A stretch of 64,000 nucleotides of DNA from Roseobacter sinensis (GTDB lineage Bacteria > Pseudomonadota > Alphaproteobacteria > Rhodobacterales > Rhodobacteraceae): assembly GCF_025755255.1 (NCBI RefSeq), contig NZ_JALIEB010000003.1, positions 186,001-250,000 of the forward strand, in the 5' to 3' direction. The position numbers and the translations under genes were made by a program. Below the pieces are notes generated by a model. The model saw nothing but the letters and a program-made list of their open reading frames with translations, ran no database searches and was not told where the DNA came from. This document shows, piece by piece, positions 32,460-40,273 of the stretch (positions are counted from its first letter, which is position 1; each line of letters opens with the position of its first letter).

Positions 32460-33392
32460 TTAGTGTGTGCCTTCGTAGGCCTCTTCGCCCTCGCCCAAGC
32501 TGTCGCGGTCGAGGTACTTGTTCTCGCTCTCCGGGCCTTCCTTCCACTCCAGGTACGAGCGGAAGAACATCGCCACGGCTTGCAGGAACACCATCGCGGT
32601 GAAGGCGCAGAGCAGGATCTTGAAGAGGAAATAGCCGTTGAAGCCGTTCGGGCTGAAGCCGATGGTCTCGACATTCCAGCGCAGCGCGCGGGACTTCAAC
32701 AGCAGCCGGTCCAGTGTGTCGGAGGCCGAGGGGTTCGGCACGATCAGGTGGCGCCACAGGAAGAACCAGCCGTAAAGCCAGATCATCACCGCTACCGGCA
32801 TCATGAAGAACACGGCGCCGAACATGTCGATGACCTTCTTGGTGCGGAAGGCGACGGCGGAATAGACCAGATCGACCCGGACGTGGCCGCCCTGTACGAA
32901 GGTGTAGGCCATGCAGAGGCAGACCACCATCGCGTTGTAGAGCTTCAACTCTTCCGCGAACCAGCTGATATCGAATTGCAGCGGGATGCCGAAGCCGATG
33001 GAAATGTCGGGCCGGGTGAAGATCCGCTGCATGAAAACGATGACGATCTGCTGGATCACCATCAGGAGCCCCGCCCAGGCGAAGAACCGGCCGACGGTAT
33101 TGGCAAAACCCTCCAGCGCCCGAACGCAGCCCCAGAGGAATTCGTTCCGCCACAGGCCGACCGCAAAGACGATCAGGAAGGCGGTCAAGACGACAAAGAA
33201 GAATTCAACCGATCCGCCGTAGTAGACGAAGCGCATGATCGCTTCCTTGTTCGACCAGTCGAGCCAGAGCGAGGGATGCGTGATCGCGTAGAAGAAGTTA
33301 TAGACCGACAGGCCGATGTTGGCGAAGAACCAGAGCACCCCATCGACGATGATGGAGAATGAGCCTACGGCTTCGCTTGCGTCGTTTTCCAT
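32460..33392 (-). CDS. TRAP transporter small permease (DctQ), long form
   Basis: The 310-residue protein has the DctQ-type helices, with EFLWGCVRALEGFANTVGRF and RPDISIGFGIPLQFDISWF, and AYTFVQGGHVRVDLVYS, which matches the family's HVRVD motif. It is longer than usual (about 160-200), with an extra N-terminal membrane portion. It pairs with the long DctM. GGAGGGGG lies 5 bases before the ATG. It is the middle gene of a dctP-dctQ-dctM operon. Confidence 0.87.
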   Translation of the reverse strand: MENDASEAVGSFSIIVDGVLWFFANIGLSVYNFFYAITHPSLWLDWSNKEAIMRFVYYGGSVEFFFVVLTAFLIVFAVGLWRNEFLWGCVRALEGFANTVGRFFAWAGLLMVIQQIVIVFMQRIFTRPDISIGFGIPLQFDISWFAEELKLYNAMVVCLCMAYTFVQGGHVRVDLVYSAVAFRTKKVIDMFGAVFFMMPVAVMIWLYGWFFLWRHLIVPNPSASDTLDRLLLKSRALRWNVETIGFSPNGFNGYFLFKILLCAFTAMVFLQAVAMFFRSYLEWKEGPESENKYLDRDSLGEGEEAYEGTH

Positions 33393-33515
33393 ATGTCCCC
33401 CTCCCTTGTTGCGCGCCTCTTCTCACGCTGCAAGGTCTCGCCCGGATGTCAGGCCCGCAGGCCTGCGTGGTGAAAGGGGCCGCCTGCCGCAGCCCCTTCC
33501 GGTGTGATGGTTCGA

Positions 33516-34604
33516 TCAGCCGTTGGCCAGCACGCGGTTGCGCTGTGCCACGTAGAAGCCGTCAGACTTGAGCAGCCAGTCGGAACTTTGCGCCAGCGAC
33601 TCCTCGAAGGATCCGCGGATCTTGGCAAAGATCTCGTCGCCCATGTTCTCGTCCATGACTTTCTTGGAGGCCGCGCCGAAGGCATCCCACACATCGTCCG
33701 GGAATTGCAGGGTTTTCACGCCCTGTGCCTGCAGCCGTGCCAGTGCCGCGCCGTTGTTGGCCAGGGTTTCGGCCAGCTGGGTGTGCGTGGTCGCCATGGC
33801 GGCGTTGGAGATGATCGCCTGATGCGCGGGGCTGAGGTCGTTCCAGACGTCGAGGTTGCAGGCCGCCGCCAGCGCGGAGCCCGGCTCGTGGAAGCCCGCA
33901 GTATAGTAGACTTTCGCCACTTCCTGGAAGCCCGCGCGCTCGTCCGCGAAGGGGCCGACCCATTCCAGGCCGTCCAGTGCGCCGGAGCTGAGCGCCTGAT
34001 AGAGTTCGCCACCCGGGATGTTCTGCACGGATGCGCCCAGCTCGCCGAGCACCTTGCCGCCGAGACCCGGCATGCGGAACTTCAGGCCGTTGAAGTCGGA
34101 GGCGGAGTTGATCTCATTCCGGAACCAGCCACCGGATTGCGAGCCCGAGTTGCCGGCAATGAAGGACTTCAGATTGAAGATTTCACCCAGCTCGGTGTGC
34201 AGCTCGTGGCCGCCGCCGTGGTGATACCAGTTGGTCACTTCCTGTGCGGTGCCGCCGAACGGCACGGCTGTGAAATAGGCATAGCCCGGGTGCTGACCGA
34301 TGAAGTAGTAATCGGCCGAGTGGTACATGTCGGCCTGACCGGACGAGACCGCATCGAAGACTTCGAACGCGCCCACAAGCTCGCCCGGCGCCTTCTTGTC
34401 GATGGTCAGCGTGCCATCGGACATCGCCCCGACCATCTCTTCGAAGTAGGTCGCCGCATCGTCCAGAACGGCGAAGCCGCGCGGCCAGGATGTCACCATT
34501 GTCAGAACGCGGTTGCCTTGTGCAATCGCAGGTGCGGCCAGTGTCGTGGCCGCGGCGGCAGACCCGCCCAATGCAGATGTCTTCAGAAATGAACGACGGT
34601 TCAT
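33516..34604 (-). CDS. TRAP transporter substrate-binding protein (DctP/TakP-like)
   Basis: The 362-residue protein has a twin-arginine signal (MNRRSFLKTSALGG, cleavage near APAIA-Q) and the DctP fold. WYHHGGGHELHTELGEIFNL, GGWFRNEI, KFRMPGLGGKVLGELGAS and LDGLEWVGPF resemble TakP of Rhodobacter, which binds 2-oxo acids with a sodium ion. A 2-oxo or hydroxy acid ligand is therefore the leading guess, not proof. I use the ATG at 34604 (signal peptide start, GGAGG upstream). It is the first gene of the TRAP operon, divergent from a two-component system. Confidence 0.9.
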   Translation of the reverse strand: MNRRSFLKTSALGGSAAAATTLAAPAIAQGNRVLTMVTSWPRGFAVLDDAATYFEEMVGAMSDGTLTIDKKAPGELVGAFEVFDAVSSGQADMYHSADYYFIGQHPGYAYFTAVPFGGTAQEVTNWYHHGGGHELHTELGEIFNLKSFIAGNSGSQSGGWFRNEINSASDFNGLKFRMPGLGGKVLGELGASVQNIPGGELYQALSSGALDGLEWVGPFADERAGFQEVAKVYYTAGFHEPGSALAAACNLDVWNDLSPAHQAIISNAAMATTHTQLAETLANNGAALARLQAQGVKTLQFPDDVWDAFGAASKKVMDENMGDEIFAKIRGSFEESLAQSSDWLLKSDGFYVAQRNRVLANG

Positions 34605-34706
34605 CTTGGATAATCCTCCCAGATATGTCGCCCGTGGCGCGGAAGTTCGCCCGGGTCGTTTCGAGTGTGGCCACACTAGCGAGCCGGATTTCAAATGAAA
34701 TACCTA

Positions 34707-34717
34707 CTACTGCGTAG
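34707..34717. promoter_or_regulatory. candidate response-regulator site between TRAP operon and kinase
   Basis: CTAC-TGC-GTAG is a perfect inverted repeat, preceded by a further TAC repeat. It lies about 100 bases upstream of dctP and about 140 upstream of the kinase gene, a position suited to the NarL/FixJ-type regulator encoded alongside. Inference from position and symmetry. Confidence 0.4.
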
Positions 34718-34855
34718 ATCGGCAGCATTTGGGCCAATTTGGTCATATTTTTTGGCCGATTTTCAGCGGCGCGTCACCATCCCTCGTCGAATCGTCACCG
34801 GGATCGGGCGCGATCTGACTTTGATTCGCCCCAATTTCCACGTAACCAGTCTGCC

Positions 34856-36277
34856 ATGAAACGGATTGGTGCTCTTTTCCGCCCCAGCTATGCACAAAAG
34901 CTGTCGCTGGTGGCCACCGTCCCGCTGATTGCGGCGGTGGCGGCGATTGCCGTGCTGGTGGCCTACCAGTCCCGCACCTTGGCCGAGCGCGAGATCAAGG
35001 CGCTGGAGACCCAGCTTCTGGAAGCGAAGAAGGCCGAGCTCGCCAATTACGTCACCCAGGCGCGCAACGGGTTCTACTTCATCTATGGCAACGCCGCGCC
35101 GGATGATCAGGAGGCACAGGACCGCGTGGCCCAGATCCTCTCGGCGATGATCTATGGCACGGACGGGTTCTTCTTCGTCTACGACTACGATGGCACCAAC
35201 CTAGTCAGCCCGCGCCAGACCGAGATGATCAACCGCAACTGGTCGGGGCTCGCCGACAGTGAAGGCACCCCCATCGTTGATGAGCTGATCACCATCGCGC
35301 GCTCCGGCGCGGGGTATCACAGCTATCTCTGGCCCAAGCCTTCCACGGGCGAGGAAGCGCGGATGATCACCTATGTGACCAGCTTTCCCAGCTGGCGGTG
35401 GGCTGTGGGAACGGGCGTCTTCATCGACGATGTGCTCGCCACCGTGGCCTCTGCGCGCGCGGATGTGGAGTCGCGGGTGCAACGCACGTTCTTCTATATC
35501 GGCATGATCACCCTGGCCGCCCTGCTCGCTGTCTTCCTCACGGGCATGGGGCTGAACATCCGCGAACGCAGGCTGGCGGATGCGAAGTTGAAGAACCTGA
35601 CCCAGCGCGTGCTCGACGCGCAGGAGGAAGAGCGCGGGCGGGTGGCGCGCGAATTGCACGACGGCATCAGCCAGCTGCTGGTCGGCGTGCGCTATGCACT
35701 GGACACCGCGCGCCGCAAGCTCGACCGCGGCGATGCCAGCGCAGCCGATCCCTTGAAGAAGGGCATCGAGACATTGGGCGAGGCGATCTCCGAGGTGCGG
35801 CGGATCAGCCGTGATTTGCGCCCCGGCGTGCTCGACGACCTTGGTCTCGGTCCCGCGATCAAGGCGCTGGCCGACGACTTTCAGGAACGCACGGGGCTCG
35901 AGGTGAGTTTCCAGACGGTGGTTTTCCGCAACCGGCTCGACGGCGAGGCCAAGATCGCCATGTACCGCATTGCGCAGGAGGCCCTCACCAACATCGAGCG
36001 GCACGCCCACGCCAGCCACGTCAAGATCGACCTGCGCGGCCACAAGAAAGGCGCGACCCTGCGGATCGAGGACGACGGCCGTGGCCTGCCCGAGGACGGC
36101 CCGACCGGGGGGCTGGGGCTGCGCAACATGCAGGAACGTGTCGAACAGCTCGAAGGTCACCTGCGCCTGTCGAAGCCGCGCGGGCGCCCCGGCACCATCA
36201 TCGAGGTGAGCGTGCCGCTCTCGCACCTGCTGCCGCCCGAACCCGAAACACCCAGCCGCCCCAAAGTCCCCGCATGA
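34856..36277 (+). CDS. sensor histidine kinase with extracytoplasmic Cache domain (NarX/DegS type)
   Basis: The 473-residue kinase has an N-terminal helix (about 18-36), a periplasmic sCache-like domain (about 40-205, with DGFFFVYDYDGTNLV and the closing SWRWAVGTGVFIDD), and a second helix (212-235). The HisKA_3 region has H268 (ARELHDGISQ), and the HATPase domain has DDGRGL and GGLGLRNMQERV. Cache domains often bind small organic acids. Being divergent from a TRAP uptake operon, it probably senses that substrate, much as DctS/DctR control dctPQM in Rhodobacter. It overlaps the response regulator by 4 bases (ATGA). Confidence 0.92.
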   Translation: MKRIGALFRPSYAQKLSLVATVPLIAAVAAIAVLVAYQSRTLAEREIKALETQLLEAKKAELANYVTQARNGFYFIYGNAAPDDQEAQDRVAQILSAMIYGTDGFFFVYDYDGTNLVSPRQTEMINRNWSGLADSEGTPIVDELITIARSGAGYHSYLWPKPSTGEEARMITYVTSFPSWRWAVGTGVFIDDVLATVASARADVESRVQRTFFYIGMITLAALLAVFLTGMGLNIRERRLADAKLKNLTQRVLDAQEEERGRVARELHDGISQLLVGVRYALDTARRKLDRGDASAADPLKKGIETLGEAISEVRRISRDLRPGVLDDLGLGPAIKALADDFQERTGLEVSFQTVVFRNRLDGEAKIAMYRIAQEALTNIERHAHASHVKIDLRGHKKGATLRIEDDGRGLPEDGPTGGLGLRNMQERVEQLEGHLRLSKPRGRPGTIIEVSVPLSHLLPPEPETPSRPKVPA

Positions 36278-36924
36278 CCGCACAGACCCCGATCAGAATC
36301 CTCATCGTCGACGACCACCCGATGGTCGCCGAAGGCATCCAGTCGATCCTCGAAAGCTACGACGACATCCACGTGGTCGGCACCTGCAACACGGCGCGCG
36401 ATGCGATTGCCCAGGTGCCGGTACTCGACCCGGACGTCATCCTCATGGATCTGAACATGCCGGATATGGGTGGCCTCACGGCGACCGAGATCATCCTCGA
36501 ACAGCGTCCCGACACGCGCATCCTAGTGCTGTCGATGCACGACAGCCCGGAATACATCTCCTCCGCGCTCAGCCACGGCGCGATGGGCTACGTGCTCAAG
36601 GACGTGCCGACGGATGAGATCAAACAGGCCATCGATGTGGTGATGTCCGGCGAGCGCTACCTCTGCACCGGGGCGCGCGGATCGCTTGAGCCCAAGCAGA
36701 ACGACGCGCGCGAGGCGCTCACGGGGCGCGAGCAGACGATTCTGCTGCAATTGGCGCAGGGCAAATCGAACAAGGAGGTCGCCATCGCGCTCGACATCTC
36801 GGTGCGCACCGTCGAGACGCACCGCAAGAACATCAAGCGCAAACTGGGCATCTCCAGCACGGCGGGGCTGACCCGATACGCGCTCGAGCACGGGGTTCTG
36901 CAGGGAACCGGCGCAAGATTCTGA
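36274..36924 (+). CDS. NarL/FixJ family response regulator
   Basis: The 216-residue protein has a receiver domain with acidic D13/D14 and phosphoacceptor D59 (DVILMDLNMPDMGG), then a LuxR-type HTH (LTGREQTILLQLAQGKSNKE...SVRTVETHRKNIKRKLG). It is co-translated with the kinase and should accept its phosphate. The likely target is the divergent TRAP operon, possibly through the CTAC-TGC-GTAG site. Confidence 0.93.
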   Translation: MTAQTPIRILIVDDHPMVAEGIQSILESYDDIHVVGTCNTARDAIAQVPVLDPDVILMDLNMPDMGGLTATEIILEQRPDTRILVLSMHDSPEYISSALSHGAMGYVLKDVPTDEIKQAIDVVMSGERYLCTGARGSLEPKQNDAREALTGREQTILLQLAQGKSNKEVAIALDISVRTVETHRKNIKRKLGISSTAGLTRYALEHGVLQGTGARF

Positions 36925-36961
36925 TCAGGCGGTCAACCGTTCAAGTTTTGTTAAGTGCACA

Positions 36962-36973
36962 CGGTCTAGACCG
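36962..36973. promoter_or_regulatory. 12-bp perfect palindrome before the MCP-like gene
   Basis: CGGTCTAGACCG ends 5 bases before the start codon, overlapping the ribosome binding region (GAGGG). It could be an operator or an mRNA hairpin hiding the start site. Confidence 0.4.
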
Positions 36974-36978
36974 AGGGC

Positions 36979-37701
36979 ATGACCATACAGACCGAGATCA
37001 CGACGCCTGACGCGGCGACCATCGACACCCTCCCCTTTCGCACAGCCATCGACCGCGTGGCGACGCTGCGCACGCTGGTCATGCGCATGGCGCTGAAGGT
37101 CAGCCAGCTCGCTGCCGACCCCACGGAGGAGCAGCGCGCAGCCCTGAAAGAGGATGCGGAGGCCCAGGCCGGGACGCTGCGTCATACCCATGACGTGCTG
37201 TGCGGCAAGGCCATATTCGACGACCTGCCCGAGGCGCTGAGCGCCTGGCTTGCCACGGTCGCGCAGGACCAACGCGGTGGTCTCACGGCGATTGCCCGCA
37301 TGGCCGATATGACAGACGGCCTGCGCGACACTGCCGAGGAGGGCGACGCGGCGGAGCCCGACGGTCTCGACACCTATGTGGCTTACGCGCAGGGTGATTT
37401 TTTCGACGCGGTCACCGCGCTGACCGAGCACATCTGGGTCCAGGTCGACGACGGTCGCGCAACGCAACTCGAACGTGCGATGCAATCGGCCACGCGGCTT
37501 GGCGAAGGACTCAGCCGGCTTGAGCGCATCGGCAAATACGTCCGCTCCATGTCGATCAACGCCTCCGTCGAGGCCTCGCGCGCCGGTGAAGCGGGCAAGG
37601 GCCTCGCCATCATCGCCCAGGAGTTCAAGGTCCTGGCCGAAGAGGTGCAGGAGCTGACCTACTCCGCCCGCCAGGACATCGAGAGCATCGAGAACTCTTG
37701 A
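36979..37701 (+). CDS. small soluble MCP-like protein
   Basis: The 240-residue protein has no signal peptide or membrane helix. Its N-terminal two thirds are helical and of unknown family. The last 60 residues (SINASVEASRAGEAGKGLAI, then AQEFKVLAEEVQEL) match the signalling-hairpin tip of methyl-accepting chemotaxis proteins. It stops where the second half of the hairpin would begin to return. It could dock on a CheA/CheW array, or use the hairpin for dimerisation in another signalling role. It lies 54 bases after the response regulator and may share its transcript. Confidence 0.7.
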   Translation: MTIQTEITTPDAATIDTLPFRTAIDRVATLRTLVMRMALKVSQLAADPTEEQRAALKEDAEAQAGTLRHTHDVLCGKAIFDDLPEALSAWLATVAQDQRGGLTAIARMADMTDGLRDTAEEGDAAEPDGLDTYVAYAQGDFFDAVTALTEHIWVQVDDGRATQLERAMQSATRLGEGLSRLERIGKYVRSMSINASVEASRAGEAGKGLAIIAQEFKVLAEEVQELTYSARQDIESIENS

Positions 37702-37805
37702 GGCTGACTGCCTGATTTTCGCAAAATGTCGTCGAGGCGGCCTGTCGCGAAAGGAAGTGACGCAAATTTATTCTCCTGCGACATATTTTTTTGCGCAATA
37801 GGTCC

Positions 37806-37834
37806 TTGACGGCCCTAACCGCCACTTTTAAGGT
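37806..37834 (+). promoter_or_regulatory. candidate promoter of the ilv operon
   Basis: TTGACG (37806-37811) and TAAGGT (37829-37834) are 17 bases apart. Transcription would start near 37841, about 20 bases before the leader peptide. Confidence 0.45.
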
Positions 37835-37861
37835 CCCGGCAGCACGAAGGAGCCATCTGGC

Positions 37862-37909
37862 ATGACACCTCTAGTCGTCATCGTAGGACACACGCGCATG
37901 GGCCGGTAA
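37862..37909 (+). CDS. ilv leader peptide (15 residues)
   Basis: ATG at 37862 with AAGGAG 9 bases upstream opens the peptide MTPLVVIVGHTRMGR. Codons 4-8 read Leu-Val-Val-Ile-Val (CTA GTC GTC ATC GTA), the three branched-chain amino acids made by the operon. Such clustering in a short translated frame, followed by a terminator and then acetolactate synthase, is the classic layout of transcription attenuation by ribosome stalling. Confidence 0.85.
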   Translation: MTPLVVIVGHTRMGR

Positions 37910-37936
37910 CGGTAGACCATCCTCTGACCCATGCGC
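37894..37936 (+). promoter_or_regulatory. proposed antiterminator helix of the ilv attenuator
   Basis: GCGCATGGG (37894-37902, codons 11-14 of the leader) is perfectly complementary to CCCATGCGC (37928-37936). The downstream arm shares two bases with the 5' arm of the terminator, so the two helices exclude each other. A ribosome at the leader stop codon would cover the upstream arm; one stalled on codons 4-8 would leave it free. Confidence 0.6.
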
Positions 37937-37963
37937 CCCCGTCAAAATCGGGGGCTTTTTTTT
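37935..37963 (+). terminator. attenuator terminator before ilvI
   Basis: A 7-bp all-G/C stem (GCCCCCG / CGGGGGC) with a 7-base loop is followed by eight T residues. It stands between the leader peptide and ilvI, so it must be read through for expression. Confidence 0.92.
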
Positions 37964-38012
37964 GCGCAAACGGGAGCAAGCGGCCAGCACGGGCCACCAC
38001 GGAGTGAAAGAT

Positions 38013-39764
38013 ATGAAACGGCAGATGTCCGGAGCAAAAATGATTGTCCAGGCCTTGATCGATCAGGGCGTGGACACCGTCTTTGGCTACCCTGGGGGCG
38101 CTGTACTGCCGATCTACGACGAGGTCTTTCAGCAGAATGCCATCCGCCACATCCTCGTGCGCCACGAACAAGGTGCGGTGCATGCGGCCGAAGGTTATGC
38201 GCGCGCCACCGGTAAGCCGGGTGTTGTGCTCGTGACCTCCGGCCCGGGAGCGACGAATGCTGTGACCGGGCTGACCGACGCGCTGATGGATTCGATCCCG
38301 ATCATCGTTCTGACGGGCCAGGTGCCCACCTTCATGATCGGCTCCGATGCCTTTCAGGAGGCCGACACCGTTGGCATCACACGCCCCTGCACCAAGCACA
38401 ACTGGCTCGTGAAAGAGACCGATGCGCTCGCGGGCGTGATCCACGAGGCCTTCCACGTGGCGACCCATGGCCGCCCGGGGCCTGTGCTGGTCGACATCCC
38501 GAAGGACGTGCAGTTTGCGACCGGCACCTATCAACCGCCGAAGCCCTCGGTGTCGCACTACCAGCCGAAGCTGAAGGGCGACATGGAAGAGATCACGGAG
38601 CTGGTGGCCGCCATGGAGAAGGCCAAGAAGCCGATCTTCTACACCGGCGGCGGTGTGATCAACTCCGGCCCCGCGGCAAGCCAGCTGTTGCGCGAGTTGG
38701 TGAAGGCGACGGGCTTCCCGATCACGTCGACGCTCATGGGGCTCGGCTCCTACCCGGCCTCGGGGCAGAATTGGCTCGGCATGCTCGGCATGCACGGGCT
38801 CTACCAGGCCAATATGGCGATGCATGATTGCGACTTGCTGATCAACATCGGTGCGCGCTTCGACGACCGGATCACCGGGCGCATCGACGCCTTCAGCCCG
38901 AAATCGACCAAGGCGCATATCGACATCGACCCGTCCTCGATCAACAAGGTGATCAAGACCGATATCCCGATCGTCGGCGATGTGGGCCACGTGCTCGAAG
39001 ACGTGCTCAAGGTCTGGAAGTCGCGCGGACGCAAGACAAACTCGGAAGCACTGGCCAAATGGTGGGCGCAGATCGAGGAGTGGAAGACCGTCGACTGCCT
39101 GAAGTTCACCCAAAAGGGCAAGGTGATCAAACCGCAGCACGCGCTGGTCCGACTGGAAGAGCTGACGAAAAAGCACGACCGCTACATCTGCACCGAGGTG
39201 GGCCAGCACCAGATGTGGGCCGCCCAGTATCTCGGCTTCGAGGATCCCAACCGCTGGATGACCTCCGGTGGCCTCGGCACCATGGGCTATGGCTTCCCGG
39301 CCTCCATCGGTGTGCAGATCGCGCATCCGGATGCGCTGGTGATCAACGTGGCGGGCGAGGCCAGCTGGCTGATGAACATGCAGGAGATGGGCACCGCGGT
39401 GCAGTACCGCCTGCCGGTCAAACAGTTCATCCTCAACAACGAGCGCCTCGGCATGGTGCGCCAGTGGCAGGAGCTCTTGCATGGCGAGCGCTACTCCCAC
39501 AGCTGGTCCGACGCCCTGCCCGACTTCGTCAAGCTGGCCGAGGCCTTCGGGGCGAAAGGTATCCTCTGCTCCGACCCCGCTGATCTCGACGATGCGATCA
39601 TTGAAATGATCACCCACGACGGCCCGGTGATCTTCGACTGCCTGGTCGAGAAACACGAAAACTGCTTCCCGATGATCCCCTCCGGCAAGGCCCACAACGA
39701 GATGCTGCTCGGCGAAGCCGAGACGCAAGGGGTGATTGATAGCAAGGGGAGCGTGTTGGTGTAA
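38013..39764 (+). CDS. ilvI: acetolactate synthase large subunit
   Basis: The 583-residue thiamine-diphosphate enzyme condenses two pyruvates, or pyruvate with 2-oxobutyrate, in valine, leucine and isoleucine synthesis. It has the catalytic Glu in RHEQGAVHAAEGYARATG and the FAD-region motifs. The C-terminal cofactor motif reads V-A-G448-E449-A450-S ... N475-N476, where most relatives have GDG/GDA. I use the ATG at 38013 (GGAG 8 bases upstream). Expression is controlled by the upstream leader and terminator. The next gene, of different composition, overlaps its stop codon by one base (TAATG). Confidence 0.95.
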   Translation: MKRQMSGAKMIVQALIDQGVDTVFGYPGGAVLPIYDEVFQQNAIRHILVRHEQGAVHAAEGYARATGKPGVVLVTSGPGATNAVTGLTDALMDSIPIIVLTGQVPTFMIGSDAFQEADTVGITRPCTKHNWLVKETDALAGVIHEAFHVATHGRPGPVLVDIPKDVQFATGTYQPPKPSVSHYQPKLKGDMEEITELVAAMEKAKKPIFYTGGGVINSGPAASQLLRELVKATGFPITSTLMGLGSYPASGQNWLGMLGMHGLYQANMAMHDCDLLINIGARFDDRITGRIDAFSPKSTKAHIDIDPSSINKVIKTDIPIVGDVGHVLEDVLKVWKSRGRKTNSEALAKWWAQIEEWKTVDCLKFTQKGKVIKPQHALVRLEELTKKHDRYICTEVGQHQMWAAQYLGFEDPNRWMTSGGLGTMGYGFPASIGVQIAHPDALVINVAGEASWLMNMQEMGTAVQYRLPVKQFILNNERLGMVRQWQELLHGERYSHSWSDALPDFVKLAEAFGAKGILCSDPADLDDAIIEMITHDGPVIFDCLVEKHENCFPMIPSGKAHNEMLLGEAETQGVIDSKGSVLV

Positions 39765-40273
39765 TGGCCGTCCTCGCTTGGCTGCCAATAGTCTTGTCCT
39801 TACTTGCAATTACGTCTTCATTGGCACTCGGTATTTGGGCCGCGCGGGACAGGACCGCCAACTTTCGCATCTCCCGCGAACGCGAAATCTTCACTTGGGC
39901 GGAAAAGACGCTGGGACTTATACCGGATCTAAAGAGCGGCGAAGCTGAGTTGGTTGCTAGGGCACGCACTGCCCTCGCAGTTCAGATTGATATAGGGCGC
40001 TTGCTGTTTCCAAATGACCGAAGTACAGATTTTGGCAAGGACAAGCATCCACTGAACCGTGGATTCAGGAGCAAGGTCTTGGACCCGCTTGTAGCTATGC
40101 ACGAATACCGGCCACCCAAAGGCAAAACATCTGACGATCGCTTTGACACCTATGTGAAAGACTTCATTTTCGAAGTAAGCCAGCACTTCCCACCAGTGAA
40201 AACCAACACTTCGCCCGAATACCTCACCCAGTGGCACAATAAGACCAGAGGACCTTCCAAATGTCCCCCCTAA
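39764..40273 (+). CDS. membrane-anchored hypothetical protein inserted between ilvI and ilvH
   Basis: The 169-residue protein has an N-terminal membrane helix (LPIVLSLLAITSSLALGIW) and a soluble C-terminal part rich in charged residues (REREIFTWAEKTLGL, KTSDDRFDTYVKDFIFEVS). I recognise no family. Its start overlaps the ilvI stop by one base and its end overlaps the ilvH start by 13 bases. Codon use (TTA, ATA, CTA, AAA) is AT-richer than both neighbours, suggesting recent acquisition. In the usual arrangement the two synthase subunit genes are adjacent. Confidence 0.75.
   Translation: MAVLAWLPIVLSLLAITSSLALGIWAARDRTANFRISREREIFTWAEKTLGLIPDLKSGEAELVARARTALAVQIDIGRLLFPNDRSTDFGKDKHPLNRGFRSKVLDPLVAMHEYRPPKGKTSDDRFDTYVKDFIFEVSQHFPPVKTNTSPEYLTQWHNKTRGPSKCPP

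Noticed and set aside
37740-37800. Terminator for the MCP-like gene upstream of ilv
   Set aside because: TGTCGC and GCGACA flank a 30-base-plus loop before a T7 run; the stem is too short and loop too long to call a terminator.
37878-39809. 643-residue minus-strand frame opposite ilvI
   Set aside because: Antisense to acetolactate synthase and crossing the attenuator.
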